Source of the DNA: Litoditis marina
Taxonomy: Eukaryota; Nematoda; Chromadorea; Rhabditida; Rhabditidae
Assembly: GCA_964036275.1 (NCBI GenBank)
Contig: OZ038436.1
Span: 19,495,904-19,559,903 of the forward strand
Direction: 5' to 3'
Length of the DNA stretch: 64,000 bases
Numbering within the stretch: position 1 is the stretch's first letter; each line of letters starts with the position of its first letter. The notes below the pieces were generated by a model. The model was not told the DNA's origin. It ran no database searches and worked only from the letters and a program-made list of their open reading frames with translations. Below, in pieces: positions 53,801 through 64,000 of the stretch. A program made the position numbers and the translations under genes.

Positions 53801-56646
53801 TTGTTTTAGCGGAGGGGTTGCAGGTGAACATTTCAAGCATAGATGGGTCCCGGTGCATTCTCAATATTAATACAACCAATTTATTGTGGAAATTAGTCGG
53901 AATACCTATATTTCCGGTAGGAAAAGGAAATCGCGGGTCCCATTTCTTAGTGGGATACCGGCCACAAAAGTCTCAATTCAGTATCTTGAGTGTATGATAC
54001 GCGCTATAAATTGAGATTTTCGACCGGGAAGCAACATGATCAAACTACAAACACAGCGCGTAACATACACCGTATAGATCAAACCCGATATTCCAGACGA
54101 AGCGAGATGACGCGAAGAAGGCGCGACTTCTGGCCGCGTTGAAGGAGCGGAGGATGAACATGAGACCCCGTCTACCCTTCGACAGTCCCGAGCTAATGGA
54201 CTGGTCCATGCTAACTGTCAGTCTACCACAGTTGCACGAGGTTAGTCAACATTTGGGGAAGAGCTAGTGCCTGTGGTTAGATACCTGTGGCCGTATTTTG
54301 TAAGCTCAAATAGCCGGGTAAGCTATTTGAGCAAAATTCAAATAGTGTATTACAAACTACTCTCTTACTTATTTTGCTATTTATCTTGCTTATATGTAAA
54401 ACTAGCAAACCTGCGTTTAATTAGAAAAAATATATATTAAAGTAATCGCAGCCTGAATTAGAATTAGGTCATTGAAAGTTTGCTCAATTAGCTCACCCGG
54501 CTGTTTGAGCTTACAAAATACGGTCACTGGTATTCACTTTCTTATAATTGAGCGCGTTGACAAGTTTTGGGGTCTTCGGATTGGAGCGACAGGCTGTTTC
54601 TTATTGATCAAGGAAAGTCGATCTGAATTCATTGAAAAGCTACTGCGTGTCTTTGTCACACCGAAACTCGCCGAATAACCAGAAGAATGTGAATAACGCG
54701 CTCTTGTTCTGCGATACATCGAAAAAAAGTTTTCCCCGACCCAAGCCTATGAAATCTGAGGTATTTACATTAAAAGAACAGAAACTACTTGTGCTTCTGT
54801 GTAATTTTTCTGCTTTTAGCATCAGATAGTCAACTTCGACGCAGCCGGCAACCTTCAGTGGCCTCTCATGGTTCAGTATCCCGAGGTAAGCTTTCAGTTC
54901 CGAAAATGAGATTTTTTTCATTTGTACTTCATTTTTTCGCCATTCACGTCAGAAATATCGGTTTTTGTGCGAAATGGTTGTTTATCATTAGGGAGTTAAC
55001 AGATGTTGCAAAATATTTCCTACGAGTGATTAGTTTATTCTTAAACAAAACTGTTCTATGAATATATTTCATTTCCATCTGTGAATGCAACGTTGACATG
55101 AAACGATAAAGCCATAAACTTTTTATTATCGTCGCGCTGCTTATGATATGGCAAGACAACGTAAGCTAATCGGATGATCCTCTCTCGGTATCTGCGTCTC
55201 TTCATTATCATGATCTATTTATATTATAGTCGATTTTATATTCGGAAATTTGATGAAAAGCTAGCATCGGCAATGCATTTGGAAACAGCGGAAAAGGAGA
55301 TATACGGTCACAATGGAATTAGCTCAAATAGTTTTGAAAGTATGAATTCGTTTAACGTTGAGTGGTAGATCATACAGTTACGATGCGTACTCTGTTTACT
55401 ACGATGGGTCGGAAGGGGAAATAACTTGGAGCATACATCATGAAACTGAAAATGATTTCGTTAAACTCATATAGTTAGAGGGATGCAGAAAAGTAACCTG
55501 CTTCATTCGTAGAATTACTTGATGTGACGCAAATTAGGGACAGAATAACTCGTAAACATGAAAGGTATCGAAAAAAAAACAAAATGGCATGCTCAGAATT
55601 TCTCTTATAGTTAGTATGACGATCACAGCCTCGTAACGAAGTGAATGAATAAATATGAAAATATTTTTGTAATTTATTTTCTAGGCAGGACAACTGGACG
55701 TGTTGACGGAGTGTAACGAGGCGACAAAGTTAGGCGAGTTGCTCGAGAAAGTGCTGGCCGAACCAGCTGAATGGGACTCGGACCACAAGTTCAAGTGAGA
55801 TATACTGTATTCCTCCACTTTTATCGATTTTTCAGGTTTATCAAGCATTAACAATGACCACAAGTGAACTTGGTTTACAAACACCTTTTCTGGATTGTCA
55901 TCACATTTTTGAAAAAAAAATGAAATGGCTAGACATCTTTGTTTTTGGCGGTAGAGGTCGCCTAAGGTTTCACCAAACTAGTACCGTTTTTTTCGTTTCG
56001 AGGCTTTTCGACGAGGAATTGGTCAGTTCAGTAGTGAGAATCCGTTGCATTTCTATGCAAAATTCCGTTTTCCAGGTTCGAGAACGTCCGATTCTTCCTG
56101 GCCTCAGAATGGGACGAGTACTTGATAGAAGTACAGGAGTGGATGGATTTCCGGACCATTCTTTCCACTCCCGGATACCAAGTCAAACAGGGATTACCCG
56201 TTATCATGGTGAGAATCAGTATTATTACTCCTTATACACCGCAACATGAGTTTCATTCGGAATGCCGCGTCATTTGTCTTCCTTTGTAGTCTAGTTATAA
56301 GTAAGGCGCCTTAGCACAAATACACTTATGAAAGTTTTCGCTGCTTCAAAAGAGTCGAACGAGTAGAACGGCAACATATCCGTAAACTCCCACAACGTTT
56401 GAATAGTTCTGAAATGGTATCCAGTGCAGTGGTTCTACTCAGTGTACGGTATTTTGAATTGTAATATGAGTAGTAATTAAAGATTACTATTATGATATAA
56501 CATGCATTGTTGTTGTCGTCGTTCGATTCAGTTACGCTACTTGGATTGCTGAGTTGATTTTGAATTTCTTTCAGGTGTACACGAATGATAAAGTGAAGAA
56601 ATCACTATCTAGTCCGGAAGGAGAGAATAAGTTCACTATGATTTGA
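50818..56646 (+). CDS. TTC4/Cns1-type TPR co-chaperone
   Basis: Eleven exons: 50818-50934, 51508-51651, 52195-52321, 52700-52842, 52976-53090, 53324-53436, 54097-54240, 54820-54885, 55685-55794, 56076-56208 and 56575-56646. They join in phase and encode 427 residues. TTC4 proteins bind the C-terminal EEVD of Hsp90 and Hsp70 through TPRs and help nucleotide exchange and client folding; yeast Cns1 is essential. Two or three TPR units span about 104-220, with AEKHKNEGNNHF and CNRAAAQKHIGN, and the clamp residues K108 and N112 are present. A charged helix (215-270) links to the C-terminal wheel domain with WPLMVQYPE. Intron 7 carries a MITE and intron 6 two hairpin repeats. Family assignment is firm. 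Confidence 0.92.
53657..53745. repeat. Short hairpin repeat in TTC4 intron 6
   Basis: TTGTAGTTTGATACGCACTATAAATTG left; CAACATGATCAAACTACAAACACAGCGG right. A second, close copy lies 340 bases downstream. Confidence 0.85.
53990..54078. repeat. Short hairpin repeat, second copy in TTC4 intron 6
   Basis: Shares ACGCGCTATAAATTGAGA and AAGCAACATGATCAAACTAC with the copy at 53657; the left stem has decayed (GTGTATGATAC). It ends close to exon 7. Confidence 0.8.
54289..54530. mobile_element. MITE with about 48-bp inverted ends in TTC4 intron 7
   Basis: GTGGCCGTATTTTGTAAGCT opens it and AGCTTACAAAATACGGTCAC closes it, with further pairing through CAAATAGCCGGGTAAGCT. Length is about 240 bases and no frame is present. 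Confidence 0.88.
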
Positions 56647-57038
56647 GTCATCTGTTTTTGTTTTGTTGTCCCGGTGATTGTTTTGTTTATAGTTGAATGT
56701 ATAACCGTTGACACGTCACAGTTGTTCGTTAGATTTGAGTTACGTCGAAATGAACCTCACTTCTGAATCCTCCACCACTTTCCTGTCCATTTACCCACAT
56801 CTTGCTTTGGTTTTCGGATAGTTGAAGGATACCAAAACTTGTTATTGTTATATTGTTTGTTACGTTTATAAAGAATAAAGTTCGTACTATTGGCTAAAAT
56901 ATTTCGATTTTCTTCGCCCGCCTCGCGTTCCCACTCGTAAAGACACGGTTTGATGTAACAGATAATCATATACCGAGAATAAAGTGTGCGACAATTCGAT
57001 TAGTATAAAAGAGGGCCGCGCCGGGGGGCAGATGCAAA
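56647..57038. other. Short intergenic region, TTC4 3' UTR and lectin promoter
   Basis: AATAAA lies near 56874 and another near 56980. The downstream gene has its own TATA box, so the two plus-strand genes are probably not an operon despite the 390-base gap. Confidence 0.5.
57003..57011 (+). promoter_or_regulatory. TATA box of the C-type lectin gene
   Basis: GTATAAAAG lies 28-36 bases before ATG 57039, in a GC-rich context. The 5' leader would then be only a few bases long. Strong TATA boxes are common for highly expressed tissue genes. Confidence 0.6.
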
Positions 57039-60000
57039 ATGGCGTGGTTCCCTCTCGTAGCCGCGTTCCTGGCCTCGCAGGCCCTCGTCTTCGCTCACGA
57101 CGCCCATTTCAAGGTGGCATGTGAGTTTCAGCTTGTTTTTTGGATATATAAATTCTATTGAAATCAACTCTAACGGCTTTCAGAATCTCGTATAACTAAC
57201 TTTTAGGTGAGATATATAGGTTTTCCATTAGATCTAACTCTAGCGGATTTCGTACTCTCATAGCATTTAGGTAATATTTGATTTTCTAGATCAGACCAGA
57301 ATTTCGAAAGTACTTAGAACTAAACTATGACAGCTTCGAAACACAAAAGTTTCTATGTTTTTGATCTAGGCTTGAAGAATACAATAGAAAGTGAAAGCTA
57401 CAGTACCTTCAGGACTTTATGCTGGGTTTATTTAGCCAATCCCGGTAATCTCACTAGAAAATCTTCTGCCCTATCACGTAACTACAGTAAATAAAGCGGA
57501 TGCTCATTGAAGTTGGAAAGAAAAAGCAACAACCACAGTAAAAAATATGTACAGTACTCCTCAGCTCCCCGCACGCCAACACAATTTCAGACGACACGGT
57601 TCTCCAGAAGAAATGTGAACTGTTGAAGATGAAGCACCCCGCAGCGTACGTAGGAGACAGATGTTTCGCGGCAACCTCGGAAAAATTCAGTGTCAAGCTA
57701 TCGGAATGGGATGTAAGTTCTCGAACACAGTAGAAAGTGGAAGCTACAGTAGTTTCCCGGTGTTAGTTAGATGGAAATGGAGACCAAAAGCAGCAGTGCG
57801 GTTTTCGCGAATGTAGACCAAAATGAAGCAGCAGTAGATGATTTCAAGCTAGGTTGGGAATGAGAGACCTTTCCCCAAGAATCGGATTTCTAGTTCGTTG
57901 ACGTGGAACCGTTCGGTACGGTTCGATTTGCTACTCGTTCATAAACCGTTCCAAAGTGGTTCCTAGAAATATTTTCAACTGGTTAATCGCGATCCGCTTA
58001 CTCGGTTAACGATTGGCGCCAAAAGAACCTCGGCTTTCTATAGATGCATTGTCCTCAGGGCCTGAGAAGTTTGCTACCAACTTCTGACCATTTTGATTAC
58101 TGCAGTGATGCATTATGATCAAGTTATGAGTTAGTTCTAACATACCTGGGATTGACTGTTTTATTAAAACAAGCATTTTAGACCCTCCACAAGAAGTGCA
58201 ACCATCTCAGCGGATACAGAACCTACGCCGCTCACATCAAGAGTGAGAAGCAACTCGACGTGCTACTGGAACAGGATGTGCTGGAGGTAAGAGCAGTCTC
58301 TTACTCTCTGATAATCTCTCTCTCTCTCTTTCTCTCTCGCTCTCGTTCCCCTTTTCTCTCTCCTCTCCCTCCCTTTCCCTTTTGTTCTATCTACCCCTCG
58401 CTGTTTCTCCTAACCTCTTGTTCTCCCTCCCTCTCTCTTTTTCTCCCCTACCTCTCTCTCATCTATCTCCTCCCTCCCCTGACCCTTTCCTCTTCCAGAA
58501 CTCCGAACGTTACTTCATCGGTGCCCGTCAGTCCCCAACCGACGAGGAGGAGAACATCGAGTGCTGCAAGAGTCCCCGCCACAGCGAGAGATGGCATTAT
58601 TTCGACGACCACAACAAACCTGCTGTTCGTTCTAATTCTATAGAAAGTGACAAAACATTAGTTGTAGTTTGATCTCGTTACACGCGATCAAACTACAAAC
58701 ATAGCGGGATAGAGCACAATACACCGTATAGTCCTGCTTTAGAAAGAACAAACCCATAATTCTAAGTACCGTAACAAAGTGTCACAAAAAGGTGACCATT
58801 GACCTGGAAATCATGGTCCCACCCGGTTGAGCGGTCAAAATCTGCTTAGGAGATTAGAAAATGTGCTCTAGAAATAGTGCTCTACACAGTGCGAGTTCAA
58901 TGAGAATCTGTTTCTGCAGGGTGAGCTGAACGCCAACCTGTGGTTGAAGGATCAGCCCGATAACGCCGGATCCAGCCCCCCGGAGCTGGTGGTCACCCTC
59001 GAGAAGTAGGTTGACTCTATGTACTACCGGTCAAATGTAAAACGCATCTGAGGATAGTTTTAATCAAACCAAGTCAACGTCAGAAGGATCTGATTGATAA
59101 GTATTAAAAGTATAACTTTTCAACAGATTTCAGGTGGATTTAATGAAATTCTCAAGTCTTCCGAAGTTAGACTTCCAAGTGCTTCACACGTTTCAGGCTC
59201 GACTATCACTCCACTGTTTCTGTTCTTTCTCTCTGGCTGTTTTCATGATTGTACGAAGAACTAATCTGAAGAAAACATTTCATTCATATGAGTTGAACAG
59301 AGTTGATATTGTTTTAGGCTGAACACCTCCCACAAACTTGGATTCAACGACGCCAACCCCGAAATGAACCAGTTCGCCGTACTCTGTGAATACGGTATGT
59401 TTCAATAGTGAGAAAAACCTTGGAGAAAAAGTCTACTATCGTGAGATCAAAACGATTGAAGTGCAGTATCAATGTAGGCAGAATGTAATCATTCCACTCT
59501 CAGCTGTTACCAGCTGCTTGCTGGATTTCCCCGGAAAGTGCTGAGTAAGAGGATTACGTGGAATAAAGATGTACATTGTACATTAAGGTCACTAAGGCAC
59601 TAAACAGATAGAACTTGCTATGATACAAAACCTATGTTTACTCTTCCGTAACATTTTTTCATTCTCAGTCGACTACCTTACCTGCCCCGATGGGTGGACC
59701 CTGATCGGAGACGAGTGCTACAAGGTTAGTTAAGAATAGGAAATGAAGTCACGTAACCTACGTAACACGTTTTCACGTATTCCACCTGATTCGAATCGTG
59801 TCGACGAGAACATGAGTGTAGGTTCGATATTTTCTCATCCAATTACACGACCAGCTGATGAACAACCAAAAACTACCAAGGGAAACTTGACGGAAACTGC
59901 ACCTCAGAAAATGTAGAACATTTTTATTTCCAGTCGAATAGTGCCTAGGGCTACCCACTGGCGTCTATACTAAAAATGGTGACTGTAAGAACAAACTGAA

Positions 60001-61210
60001 ATTGTGATAATTTAAACTTTTAATAAATGTAATAATTAGCTGTGAGTGTCCCCTTCCAGCTGTTCACCACCCCCATGACCTACGACTCCGCCAGCAGAGC
60101 CTGCCAGAACGAGGGCCGCAACGTGGACGCCCCCAAACTGGCCGCCATTCACGATGACAAGAAGAACCAACAACTTGCCCGTAGGTTAAGGAAATGAATA
60201 TGATGGCGCAACATTAGAGGGATTCAGTCACAAAGAGATAATGGCGGAAAAAGTTTGGGAAAACTTCCAATTTACCGCAATTGACATGACATATCTTCGC
60301 TTTTTTGTTAAGTTATCGAGGAGTTATACTTTGAGGTTCATTTACTCGCTTACTATTCAGAGACTCTAACAGAGGCCAGGTAGCATTAGAACAGTCGGCA
60401 AACCATAATGGTAACATGGCACAACTGAAAGCCATATACACTGCATATTCCAGATAACTTCATGTTGGTGGTCGTTCGAAAGTTTCTTTATCAATTCTCT
60501 AAAGAAAACGGTTTTTGGGTAACCTATCCGGTTAGATATATAATTTACCGTCTCATCAACCTAGCTTCACCTTGTTGCAGTTCTGACCCGCCACGTGCTG
60601 AACTTCCCGGCCGCTGGTCGTGACCACAATCCCGTGCTGTTCGGTCTCCGCTTCGACCGCGACAACTGGAGCTACGACGGCGGAGTCGACAAGGTCGACT
60701 TCTTCAGATGGTACCACAAGGCTGGATGTGAGTTTCAAGTTCAAGAGTTTAAGTGTCACATCACAATGTTAGATATATTTCTGTCTGTGTATGCTTTGTG
60801 GTGAGTGGATCGAAAAACTACAAAACAGACTCCCTCGTAGGAGACTCAAACCAGTCACGTTAGATTAAACGGAAAGGGCTATAGTTCATTCAGAACACAA
60901 AGTGTTACAATACAACAAAATACAATACAAATTGACATACAAAAGTTGAGGCCTGGCCAATTTCGGAAGCATAATTTCTAGCATCGCAAATCGGAGTTCA
61001 CTGGACAGACCTTTAGTGATGACATCAATATAATCGATACGCATTATTTCAGTGGGAGAGCCCACCCCGTTCATCGGAAAGAGTAACATGGTGGCCCTTC
61101 TGAACACCCAGCCCAACGGACCCGGAGGAGAGACCAGATACACCTACTGGACCGTAGGCAATGGAGACGACAAGTACCAGTTCATCTGTCAGGGATCACC
61201 CATTGTATAA
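57039..61210 (+). CDS. Secreted protein with two C-type lectin-like domains
   Basis: Ten exons: 57039-57120, 57591-57712, 58182-58286, 58499-58624, 58920-59005, 59318-59394, 59669-59724, 60060-60180, 60581-60727 and 61053-61210, giving 359 residues. A signal peptide of about 19 residues (MAWFPLVAAFLASQALVFA) is followed by CTLD 1 (about 50-198) and CTLD 2 (about 204-355). CTLD 2 opens with the classical CPDGWTLIGDECYK and ends FICQ. Nematode clec genes encode sugar- or surface-binding secreted proteins, often induced by microbes. I do not see clear EPN plus WND calcium-site motifs, so sugar binding is doubtful. Codon use is strongly C-ending, which suggests high expression. The donor of exon 4 (GTTCGT) is weak. 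AATAAA at 61222-61227 follows the stop. Confidence 0.88.
58300..58498 (+). repeat. Pyrimidine-rich low-complexity tract in lectin intron 3
   Basis: TCTC and CCCT runs fill the intron between 58308 and the acceptor of exon 4. They create a long Ser/Leu-rich open frame that is not coding. Confidence 0.85.
58660..58735. repeat. Short hairpin repeat in lectin intron 4
   Basis: TTGTAGTTTGATCTCG and CGATCAAACTACAAACATAGCG sit only about 10 bases apart, the tightest hairpin of the family. Confidence 0.85.
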
Positions 61211-62016
61211 CTTTTTCAATCAATAAATATGCATTAAAAGTATACATCGGTGGTATTGATTGTTTCGTACTACACAGTAAAATGTAGTGAGTGAAACTGA
61301 GATGAGACTGCAACAGTGCTTTTGCACTAGTTTGGTGACAGCTGACAGACACATCACAGAGATGGAATAAAGTATACACTAGAAGCTAAATATATTTCTG
61401 CTAGAAACTAGTTAATCTATTCACCAGAATCGTACACAACATAAGTTCCCGATAAAAAAGATAACATTTCACGAATCGATTACATAAACTGAAATATGAT
61501 CATTAAATCGTGTCTGCTATAATTAAACTGTGTGATCCAGATACGTGGAATGATTCTAAATGGAATTTCCAAACAATTCAATTTCAGTCGTCGCTGGGTA
61601 TACTGTATAACTCTTTTCTACTGTGCGCTATAAAATGTGCAGCTGGCACCAACGCCATATTTCATAAGCCATAATTCCCGATTATAGCTGGAATATTTGA
61701 AATAAAGAAACAAATGAACAGAGGATGAACTTCCATGGTAACTGATTAAACGCTCGTTTTATAGAATTTTAATGGATTTACAAATAACTTTGTTCACTTT
61801 CGTATTTTCTGAACTGTCCAAATCTCGCCATTACACTTCTGACACCTTCGTACAATATTTTTGAAGACACACTTTGTGCAACATTTTTATACCAAGAATA
61901 ACAAGTCAACAATCAACGCAGCATATCAACTATAGCCAAGAATGAGGAGTAATAAACAACCAAATAGGATGTGAACAACAATAGTAAACAACAATAACAA
62001 CAAGTGAGTGGGGGTT
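61211..62016. other. Intergenic region between convergent genes
   Basis: AT-rich, with no gene or clear repeat seen. It should contain the 3' UTR of the ZCCHC4-like gene. Confidence 0.6.
61222..61227 (+). terminator. Polyadenylation signal of the lectin gene
   Basis: AATAAA, 12 bases after the stop codon. Confidence 0.6.
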
Positions 62017-64000
62017 CTACTCCATCAGTTCGTCGGTCGCTTCTGCCCCACGACATCTTCCTACCAGATGACATCTGCTACAATCGCGACAGTGTTTGTA
62101 GCTTGTCTTTACACATCTCATACATCGTTCACAGTGCCTGTACGGAGAACCATCCTGCAAGATACAGAGGATAACAATAAATATTGCCTTTATTCTCCAC
62201 ATTTTCCTCTCCATTGAACTAGTTGGAGATTGGAGTGACACATATAATCATCTTCAATGTGGAAAGACGTGTGTTCAATCGAAAATCAACTTCTACCCTA
62301 TTCTACTAGTAACTAGTCGCTTAAACGTCATTAACGTTGGAACAAAAACGCGCTGTACAATCAAAACAGTAATCAGCTCACAATAGTGATTTACTAAACA
62401 AAGAATTACTTACGTGAACATGACCCAATTCAAATTGAAACCAGAAAACTCACCAGCGAGGTACATTTCGAGCACATGAAGCAATGCTTGTTTTGAGTAG
62501 AGACGTACACTTCGCACATTTCACAAAATCTGAAACGAAGACAAATTGTTGGAACTATTCAAGACCTTAAATCCATACAAAACTGAAGCTCATCGATTAC
62601 AACTAAGTACAAGTCTCCTTCAAAAATGAGACAATCTAAATGGCGATAGCATTTGATATAATTGTGAGCATACGTGAAATAGTTTCAGGAACGGGGCGAA
62701 AAAAGTGAGCATGAGCAGCCCCGGAAACACAAAATATAAGTAATTTTGCTTGGAATCTCCAACATTTACCCCAAAAAAAGATTATGGCACAATCGCAATC
62801 TGGCAAAAATGAGCATCAGCCAATATCAGAAAAAGGGGGTATGTTAAGTATGATTGTGAGCACCTTAAAGGCTCTCTTAAATATTATGACCATTAAACCA
62901 GCATGAAAAATAGATTCCGTAACAAGAGGTAATACTCACTGATATCCATCAATGTTATCGAGAACGAAATTGGATCCAGGCAGATTGGTAAAGATACGAA
63001 CGGTTGTCTTGGCCGCCTTGCTGAACACCTTGTGATTCTCGTAAGTCACCTGAAAATAAACATAACCTTCACAATTCTTGAATCACTACAAAAAGCTAAT
63101 TTCGGAGGGAATGCACTGTAATACCGAGTTTCTAAGTTGTTAATGTCAATCCAACGTGATCAAAACATTACACAGTTTAACTTCCGTATATTTCCTCAAT
63201 AATTGTCTCTTGAAAGCGTGTACTAAGTAGTACGAGCGAAAACAATTTATGGCGCCGGTTTATCTGTACTCACCCTATAGTCGAACATCCAGAAGGCTTT
63301 GTCCAGTCGTAGCACGTGTTTTCCCACAAAGAAAGGAACAATGACACATGTGTAGAACTTACTTTCCTGGCCCTCCCTGTAAAACAGACACAATTGAAAC
63401 AAACATGAAACTACCCTGATTACTTTACGCTGATTTCGCTCACATAAGGGCACGCGTATTAATCCAATTTCTTTGAATGATCGTATTTTGGCCTGCGTAC
63501 AAAGTATACATCGAGTGCTGAAAAAATTGTTTCATGAAACGGAAGATTTTCACAAAGTCTTCAATTTTGGCGTTTATTGCTACGGAATATAATTATAAAA
63601 TCAGAGGTAATTCACGATTGAAACAAAAAAAACGTGTTTCCTTTTTAACAATGGTGTGTAATCAAATGACAGATAGACACATGACATACCTGGCACCCTC
63701 GTGTCTTTGTCTCATCTTGGTAACAGTTTCCATCAGCGGCTCCATGAAGACTCCGAATGGAGGATCGCAGACGAGAAGTACTGATGAACACTTCTATAAT
63801 ATAATATAAAAATATTACAATACAATACATGATGATACACTGTAAAACATGTATAGAAAAGTTTCGAACAGAAAACACCTTAATGGAATTCTTGTATTGG
63901 TTGTTGGTTCCTCAAATACAGTTTCTACTAGTTCGAGACTGATTTTGACCATAAATTACTAAAACAAGTCGTACAGAGTGGAAAAACTAACCGAAAAGAA
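62017..64000 (-). CDS. ZCCHC4-type rRNA m6A methyltransferase, C-terminal part
   Basis: Five complete minus-strand exons join in phase: 63690-63793, 63274-63376, 62940-63049, 62454-62529 and 62017-62154. A further exon probably ends at 63992 (a GTTAGT donor follows TTCTTTTCG), and the gene continues past the window. The visible 176 residues begin with the catalytic core, including DPPF, the signature of N6-adenine methyltransferases. Then come the conserved FFVGK, DYR-VTYENH and VRIFTNLPG blocks. A Cys/His zinc-binding region follows (FCEMC, HCFMCSKC, HCERCMRC, HCRDCSRCH) to the C-terminus. Human ZCCHC4 methylates 28S rRNA at one adenosine and acts in nucleoli. Missing N-terminal parts (GRF and C2H2 fingers) cannot be checked here. 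Confidence 0.92.

Noticed and set aside
58260..58672. Frames of 127 and 96 codons, Ser/Leu-rich then acidic
   Set aside because: They combine lectin exons with the pyrimidine-rich intron 3; the exons themselves are annotated in the correct phase.
50818..61210. TTC4 and the lectin gene as one operon
   Set aside because: The 390-base gap and the strong TATA box directly before the lectin start argue for separate promoters.

Overview
The window is eukaryotic and reads as a rhabditid-type nematode genome. Genes have many small phase-matched exons with TTTTCAG-type 3' splice sites, some lying just upstream of a start codon as for spliced-leader trans-splicing. Exons are GC-richer than the AT-rich introns, and the secreted families are typical of nematodes (TIL inhibitor, C-type lectin, a likely SXP/RAL-2 protein). 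Species cannot be fixed from sequence alone. All exon structures were worked out by hand from splice signals, reading phase and family similarity, with no transcript evidence.

Layout. 1-7073 is the 3' part of a Ty3/Gypsy-like LTR retroelement, cut by the window edge, with an unusual order: unknown ORF, envelope-like domain, protease, RT, RNase H, integrase, then a zinc-knuckle Gag-like ORF at the 3' end; it carries at least one frameshift and one in-frame stop. 7141-7752 holds two minisatellites. 7780-13350 is an amplified tRNA-Arg(ACG) array: eight minus-strand copies in 465-684 bp units, then one plus-strand copy and a tandem array of the same units' 143-bp monomer in opposite orientation. 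14080-16371 is a small secreted-protein gene (+). 17890-21955 is a TIL protease-inhibitor gene (-). 22000-31930 shows no convincing gene and is rich in dispersed repeats and fold-backs.

The right half is gene-dense: a sphingomyelin synthase-related gene (+, 31937-37414), a CDC14 phosphatase (-, 38133-48889), a TTC4/Cns1 co-chaperone (+, 50818-56646), a two-domain C-type lectin (+, 57039-61210) and the 3' part of a ZCCHC4-type rRNA m6A methyltransferase (-, 62017 to beyond the window). The sms and cdc-14 genes converge. cdc-14 and TTC4 diverge from an intergenic region that has received a 1.4-kb terminal-inverted-repeat transposon. The lectin and ZCCHC4 genes converge. No operon is evident.

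The strongest observations are the reordered, envelope-carrying retroelement; the tRNA-Arg array with a fold-back end and decaying copies; a mariner-like MITE that abuts and supplies the pyrimidine tract of the splice acceptor before the CDC14 active-site exon; several families of short hairpin repeats; and an intronic TGCATG cluster and a GC-AG intron in the sms gene.
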